Source of the DNA: an uncultured beta proteobacterium
GTDB lineage: Bacteria > Pseudomonadota > Gammaproteobacteria > Burkholderiales > Burkholderiaceae_C
Assembly (NCBI GenBank): GCA_903928325.1
Contig: CAIYQF010000030.1
Coordinates: forward strand, 1 to 8,075
Reading direction: 5' to 3'
Length of the DNA stretch: 8,075 nt
Of the stretch, positions 6,513-8,075 are shown piece after piece. How positions within the stretch are numbered: position 1 is the first letter of the stretch; every line of letters begins with the position of its first letter. The notes under the pieces are model-generated. The model was not told the origin of the DNA. It searched no databases and saw only the letters and a program-made list of their open reading frames with translations. Made by a program: the position numbers and the translations under genes.

Positions 6513-7526
6513 ATGCAAACCACACCCACCAAAACCTACGGCGCCGACCAACACGGGCTGATCTGCGGATTTGCCTTCTCCGTTGATGGCATCGGGCAGG
6601 CCATTGGCGCCGACCTGGCGCTGCAATGGCTGGCGGACCCGGTCCAAGCGCAGGGTTTTGTTTGGTTGCACTTCAACCTAAGCCAGGTCAGCACAGAAAA
6701 ATGGCTGCGCCAGCACCTGAACTTGTCTGCCGTCTTTTATGAAACGCTGCGTGAGGCCTCGCGCTCCACGCGCGTGGAGCTTGATGACGGAACGCTGGTG
6801 GCAGTGGTCAACGACGTGCACTACGACTTCTCGTTCGAGCCCTCCGATATTTCCACGCTGTGGCTGTCGGTCAGCGAAAAACTCATCGTCACCGCCCGCA
6901 TGCAGCCCCTGCGCTCGGTGGACCGTTTGCGTGACGCCGTGCGCCGGGGCGTGCCCATTACCTCGTCGGTGGCGCTGCTGGTGCACCTGATGCACGACCA
7001 GGGCGACGTGCTGGCCAATATCGTCCGTGAAATCACCACCCGCATCGACACCATCGAAGACAAGCTGCTCGCTGGCCGGCTGGAAACCAAGCGCGCCGAC
7101 CTGGGCGTATCGCGCCGCCTGCTGGTGCGGCTGCAGCGCCTGCTCGCGCCCGAGCCTGCGGCCCTGTTTCGACTGCTCAAGAAACCCCCGGCTTGGATCA
7201 GCGAGGCAGACATCGAAGACTTGCACCAATCGTCCGAAGAGTTCAACGTGGCCCTCAGCGACATGGCCGCCTTGCAAGAGCGCATCAAGCTACTGCAAGA
7301 AGAAATAGCCGGGCGCGTGGCCGAGGCTAACAACCGCAGCCTGTTTGTATTGACGGTGGTCACGGTGCTGGCCCTGCCCATCAACATCATCGCCGGACTC
7401 TTAGGCATGAACGTAGGCGGCATTCCGCTGGCGGACCACCCGGGCGGCTTTTGGATCGTGGTGGCGGTGATCGTCAGCTTTACCGCCGTGGCGGCCTGGA
7501 TCGTGTTCCGCAAAGACCGGGACTGA
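6513..7526 (+). CDS. CorA/ZntB-family divalent cation transporter
   Basis: This is a 337-residue inner-membrane protein of the CorA superfamily. The long cytoplasmic N-terminal part (1 to about 270) ends in a charged, coiled-coil-like stalk (about 240-272). Two membrane segments follow at the C-terminus: FVLTVVTVLALPINIIAGLL (278-297) and FWIVVAVIVSFTAVAAWIVF (313-332). Between them is the signature GMN (298-300) in GMNVGGIP, the pore-mouth motif of the family. The GGIP continuation and the length (E. coli ZntB is 327) favour the ZntB side over Mg-importing CorA. The metal, probably Zn or Mg, cannot be fixed from sequence. The ATG at 6513 follows the Nudix stop by 13 bp but has only a close, weak AGG (6507-6509). 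An in-frame TTG at 6471 overlapping the Nudix gene is an alternative. Translation probably depends on coupling to the upstream gene. Confidence 0.9.
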   Translation: MQTTPTKTYGADQHGLICGFAFSVDGIGQAIGADLALQWLADPVQAQGFVWLHFNLSQVSTEKWLRQHLNLSAVFYETLREASRSTRVELDDGTLVAVVNDVHYDFSFEPSDISTLWLSVSEKLIVTARMQPLRSVDRLRDAVRRGVPITSSVALLVHLMHDQGDVLANIVREITTRIDTIEDKLLAGRLETKRADLGVSRRLLVRLQRLLAPEPAALFRLLKKPPAWISEADIEDLHQSSEEFNVALSDMAALQERIKLLQEEIAGRVAEANNRSLFVLTVVTVLALPINIIAGLLGMNVGGIPLADHPGGFWIVVAVIVSFTAVAAWIVFRKDRD

Positions 7527-7675
7527 GCACCCCCGACCTGCCAAAAGCGGCTGCCACAGTGCATCGATCACGGCTCAGCCTGGCTATTCGAAATTTCCTC
7601 TGCGCCATATGACGCGGTGATGACCATGGTGCGCCTGCGTCACAGACTGTGCCATCGCCGCAAAGCCGCAAAAAC

Positions 7676-7708
7676 TTCACGAAGAATTCACGAGACCGTA
7701 ACCGTGAA
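7676..7708. promoter_or_regulatory. Direct and inverted TTCACG repeats upstream of the porin gene
   Basis: TTCACGA occurs at 7676-7682 and again at 7687-7693, spaced 11 bp, about one helical turn. The inverse CGTGAA lies at 7703-7708 and forms 6-bp perfect arms with TTCACG at 7687-7692 around a 10-nt centre. This layout fits a binding site for a response regulator or dimeric regulator controlling the porin, but no known box was recognised. The AT-rich stretch that follows (about 7729-7760) is the likely promoter zone; no convincing -35/-10 pair could be picked. The rest of the 267-bp gap 7527-7793 shows no gene and no clear terminator for the transporter gene. Confidence 0.35.
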
Positions 7709-7793
7709 ATTCAACACTGCGTGCTGTCAATTCAAAAAATTTATGTTTTTACGAATTTTGGCAATACGTTTTAACCCTTAGAAAGTCTGATCC

Positions 7794-7940
7794 ATGAAAT
7801 TTATCGCACGCAAATCCCTGTTGGCTATCGCCGTCGCTTCGACACTGGCTGGCTCTGCATTCGCACAAACCGCTCCTTCGGTGACCTTGTATGGTCGCTT
7901 GGATGTGGCGGTCGAAAGCGCAAACGACGGTGCCCCCTGA
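7794..7940 (+). pseudogene. Outer-membrane porin gene, interrupted by an insertion sequence
   Basis: The ATG at 7794 opens a 48-codon frame. It encodes a clear Sec signal peptide: basic MKFIARKS, hydrophobic LLAIAVASTLAGS, and cleavage likely after AFA at residue 24. QTAPSVTLYGRLDVAVESANDG follows in the mature part. The SVTLYGRLD segment is the hallmark first beta-strand of Burkholderiales general porins (Gram-negative trimeric porins, usually about 340-400 residues). The frame then runs into TGCCCCCTGA, where the end of a putative IS21-family element begins (about 7931), and stops at 7938-7940. About 45 codons are therefore native and the last two or three come from the element. The remainder of the gene, if retained, would lie beyond the insertion sequence and outside the window. 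The start has a modest GAAAG (7781-7785) upstream. The truncated product could not form a barrel. Confidence 0.8.
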
Positions 7941-7986
7941 TGGCCAGGTCAAATTCCCCCACCCGTGGCCACCCCAAATTCCCCCA
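7941..7986. repeat. Two 21-bp terminal direct repeats of the insertion sequence
   Basis: The copies at 7941-7961 and 7966-7986 share TGGCCA, three variable bases (GGT or CCC), then CAAATTCCCCCA. They are 18 of 21 identical with a 25-bp period. Repeated blocks of this kind near the tips are typical of IS21-family elements, where they serve as transposase (IstA) binding sites. Confidence 0.75.
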
Positions 7987-8001
7987 GGCAGCGCAGTCAG
8001 A

Positions 8002-8075
8002 TTATGACTGTTCAACGTTGATGGCAATGCGCGCCGCCGCTTCTTTGAGCCTGTAGCTCTTGCCCTCAAACTCCA
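8002..8075 (-). CDS. istB: IstB-like transposition helper ATPase, C-terminal fragment
   Basis: Read on the minus strand from the window edge, the last 23 codons give EFEGKSYRLKEAAARIA, then INVEQS and a TAA stop (8004-8002). The G-x-SYRL-(K/R)-E pattern resembles the C-terminus of IstB-type AAA+ ATPases, the helper proteins encoded downstream of istA in IS21 elements. The stop lies about 70 bp from the presumed tip of the element, as expected. The Walker motifs lie outside the window, so the assignment rests on a short tail plus context (terminal repeats and the interrupted porin). A different transposase-associated gene cannot be fully excluded. Confidence 0.55.
   Translation of the reverse strand, partial: EFEGKSYRLKEAAARIAINVEQS

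Larger units (their letters stand above)
7931..8075 (-). mobile_element. One end of an IS21-family-like insertion sequence (partial)
   Basis: Three observations support this call. The porin frame breaks at this point. The tip begins with TG (TGCCCCCTGATGG), as IS21-family ends do. Two long repeats sit just inside the tip, a feature of IS21 ends where the transposase binds. An istB-like 3' end reads toward the tip and stops about 70 bp from it, the expected position of istB relative to the right end. Only 145 bp of the element are in the window, so the family name rests on these features rather than on a full transposase. The exact junction and the target duplication cannot be set, because the other side of the insertion is not present. 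Confidence 0.7.

Noticed and set aside
6678..7564. Minus-strand frames opposite the CorA/ZntB gene (6678-7277 and 6821-7564)
   Set aside because: They are shadows of a clear transporter gene with the GMN motif, and have no family resemblance of their own.
7724..7742. Pho box before the porin (CTGTCAA at 7724-7730)
   Set aside because: Only one half-site matches; the position 11 bp on is an A-run with no second CTGTCAT-like half.
7620..7781. Small plus-strand frame of 53 codons in the leader of the porin gene, Arg-rich
   Set aside because: It has no convincing ribosome site, covers the presumed promoter region of the porin, and its composition looks like translated non-coding DNA.
7749..8069. 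106-residue minus-strand frame across the porin/insertion-sequence junction
   Set aside because: It spans the junction of two unrelated sequences and is antisense to the porin signal peptide, so it is a chance frame.

Overview
The window looks like chromosomal DNA of a Gram-negative betaproteobacterium of the order Burkholderiales, most likely a Comamonadaceae relative such as Rhodoferax or Polaromonas. This is judged from GC-rich codon use, the style of the Ppx, PPK and porin proteins, and an alanine/lysine/proline-rich histone H1-like protein of a kind common in that order. No database search was possible, so the genus is not fixed.

Left part (1-4604) is a polyphosphate locus. A 5'-truncated exopolyphosphatase gene (ppx) runs rightwards and is followed by a separately promoted gene for a small protein with an H1-like basic tail and a ribbon-helix-helix-like C-terminus. 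Facing it, leftwards, is a compact set: an OlsB-like GNAT acyltransferase gene, ppk (polyphosphate kinase) and sixA (histidine phosphatase). ppk and sixA are 4 bp apart and almost certainly co-transcribed. The acyltransferase lies 99 bp upstream of ppk and may belong to the same unit. PPK makes polyphosphate and Ppx degrades it. SixA removes phosphate from phosphohistidine proteins. OlsB-type enzymes make phosphate-free ornithine lipids. Phosphate economy is thus a plausible common theme, although regulation by PhoB cannot be shown here.

Right part (5439-7526): a 146-bp divergent intergenic region with an AT-rich core separates the acyltransferase gene from a rightward pair. The pair is a Nudix hydrolase of the Tnr3-like (DUF4743) type and, 13 bp later, a CorA/ZntB-type metal-ion transporter.

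Far right (7527-8075): a 267-bp leader with short direct and inverted repeats precedes a porin gene that keeps only its signal peptide and first beta-strand. It is then cut by the end of what appears to be an IS21-family insertion sequence: a TG-starting tip, two 21-bp terminal repeats and the 3' end of an istB-like gene read on the minus strand. The window ends inside that element.

Nothing in the window is clearly a wholly new system. The most interesting points are the H1-like/RHH protein between ppx and sixA-ppk, the porin disruption, and the grouping of an ornithine-lipid-type acyltransferase with polyphosphate genes.
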